The position numbers and the translations under genes were made by a program. The notes below the pieces were generated by a model. The model saw only the letters and a list, made by a program, of their open reading frames with translations. It made no database searches and was not told where the DNA came from. Shown here piece by piece: positions 63,081-64,000 of a stretch of 64,000 bases of DNA (the first letter of the stretch is position 1; each line of letters opens with the position of its first letter). Source of the stretch: JAACFF01 sp963807975 (GTDB lineage Bacteria; Chloroflexota; Anaerolineae; Promineifilales; Promineifilaceae); the NCBI GenBank assembly GCA_963807975.1, contig CAWEDV010000002.1, positions 124,001-188,000 on the forward strand, given 5' to 3'.

Positions 63081-63167
63081 ATCTATTCAAATCTGTACTA
63101 AAATAGAGGATGAAGCGACCGCTTGATAAGCGGCTGCAAATGGAAAAGTAAGGCTTGGGAGCATAGA

Positions 63168-63626
63168 ATGAAATTACCAACCGTTAAAGGCAGCAACCTA
63201 AAGCGCCAAAAAATGATATTTCCAGATGATTTTGCCGGTGCGATCAATCTGGTCTTTATCGCTTTTCTTCGCCGTCACCAAGATCTTATCGATGAATGGG
63301 TTCCTTTTGTTGAGCAGCTTGCGCGAGAAAAACCTGAACTGCATTATTATGAATTCCCCACCTTACCCCGCAAGGGCCTCATTTATCGCACATTTCTAAA
63401 TGAAGGGATGCGGGCCGGCATCCCTAACGACGCCACCCGCGCGCGCACAATTACGCTGTATGTAGAGAAGCGCACTTTTAGAGAAGCCCTCGCTATTGAC
63501 ACTGAGCAAAACATCTGGTTATTCCTGTTCGACAAATCGGGCAATGTGCTCTGGCGTATTGAGGGCAAATTCACGAAAGACAAGGGCGAGACCCTGCGCA
63601 AAGCAATAAGCCAATTTAGTCATTAA
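63168..63626 (+). CDS. Thioredoxin-fold protein without CXXC
   Basis: The 152-residue product has LVFIAFLRRHQDLIDEWVPF VEQL where a thioredoxin fold has its first helix, but F-L-R-R in place of C-x-x-C, then ARTITLYVEKRTFREALAID and NIWLFLFDKSGNVLWRIEGK at the end, as in redoxin/ATP10-like proteins. It cannot act as a thiol redox enzyme in the usual way. ATG at 63168 has GGGAG just upstream. Confidence 0.7.
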   Translation: MKLPTVKGSNLKRQKMIFPDDFAGAINLVFIAFLRRHQDLIDEWVPFVEQLAREKPELHYYEFPTLPRKGLIYRTFLNEGMRAGIPNDATRARTITLYVEKRTFREALAIDTEQNIWLFLFDKSGNVLWRIEGKFTKDKGETLRKAISQFSH

Positions 63627-64000
63627 ACCAAATATAACCAGGCCTAAGACAGCCTCTTATTGAAGGTGCTGTCAGATGGGCCTGGAGTTGCTATCATTTT
63701 CCCTCAAATCACAGGGGTGCCGCCCAAGGTGTTGCGGAATAATGACCACGGTTGCATTGATCGGCTGGCAGATGCCGATTAATGTTTCACGTCTACAGAT
63801 CTCTGTGATGGATACCAGGCGATCATCGAACGGGTATAGGAGAAATATGAGAAGCTGTTCATATAAGTGAACAATAGCTTTCCAACATATGTACAATTGC
63901 TGTATATTATGTGGGTAAGCCGGCGAAAGACAGATATATCCTTAAGGTCCGGTAAACAAAAAAACGATATTTTAAATTGACAATTCACAAAGGAGATTTT
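63627..64000. other. Right-end intergenic region and leader of an off-window gene
   Basis: No convincing gene is present. A hairpin lies at 63638-63685. TTGACAATT at 63977 and AAAGGAG at 63988-63994 show that a plus-strand gene begins just past position 64000. Confidence 0.5.
63638..63685 (+). terminator. Two-part hairpin after the thioredoxin-fold gene
   Basis: CCAGGCC (63638-63644) pairs with GGCCTGG (63679-63685), and inside GACAGC (63648-63653) pairs with GCTGTC (63668-63673). The stem is strong but lacks a clear T-run. Confidence 0.5.

Noticed and set aside
63672..63896. 74-codon minus-strand frame near the right end
   Set aside because: No ribosome binding site or family resemblance; overlaps the terminator-like hairpin region.
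1..64000. CRISPR arrays, tRNA or rRNA genes, insertion sequences
   Set aside because: I looked for regularly spaced repeats, cloverleaf-like segments and transposase motifs and found none that I could support.

Overview
The window most resembles a member of the Chloroflexota (filamentous Anaerolineae/Ardenticatenia-like bacteria). This is inferred from the style of the secreted proteins (Thr-Pro linkers, FG-GAP and DUF11 surface proteins, short LP-containing termini), from a B12-type light-response island, and from a MetV/MetF pair. There is no rRNA, tRNA, CRISPR array or insertion sequence that I can support. GC content is moderate, dropping to AT-rich only in a few intergenic regions.

Layout. 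1-3.2 kb: 5' half of PEP carboxylase (minus), then an overlapping metV-like/metF pair. 3.3-11.3 kb: secreted proteins on the plus strand (subtilase, DUF11/FIMAH surface protein, sulfatase-superfamily enzyme, a small exported protein). 11.4-16.2 kb: a RiPP locus with a 71-aa precursor carrying a lasso-type leader, an HPr-kinase-like enzyme, a PRMT-fold methyltransferase, an asparagine-synthetase-like cyclase lacking the glutaminase Cys, and a convergent PqqD/RRE protein. The precursor tail has RG/RGG motifs beside the PRMT-like gene, so an arginine-methylated RiPP is a testable idea.

16.4-42.7 kb: a nearly gapless minus-strand cell-surface polysaccharide operon. It holds an acyltransferase, Wzx flippase, phosphodiesterase-like enzyme, Wzy polymerase/ligase, Wzz with a degenerate kinase domain, surface proteins, a GT4 glycosyltransferase, a sugar amidotransferase, SGNH hydrolases, a bacillosamine-like sugar module (dehydratase, aminotransferase, GNAT acetyltransferase, phosphoglycosyl transferase), and an AMP-ligase/ACP/AsnB/NadE module. 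A SARP-type regulator lies upstream. 44-48 kb: deoD, a MoaD/ThiS-like protein, a tungsten aldehyde ferredoxin oxidoreductase, and serA. 48.2-51.2 kb: a decayed sugar-oxidoreductase operon (two Gfo/Idh/MocA genes and a TIM-barrel isomerase, all broken).

51.4-63.6 kb: a stress/light island with photolyase, DUF427, a truncated CarH/LitR-like B12 sensor, a peroxiredoxin-like gene with an in-frame UGA at the catalytic Cys position followed by a SECIS-like hairpin (candidate selenoprotein, complicated by an upstream TAA), folE, a TspO family protein, a PNPOx-fold protein, a four-domain fasciclin lipoprotein, a CIA30 protein, small membrane proteins, an SDR-SRPBCC fusion and a thioredoxin-fold protein. 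A further gene probably starts just beyond position 64000.
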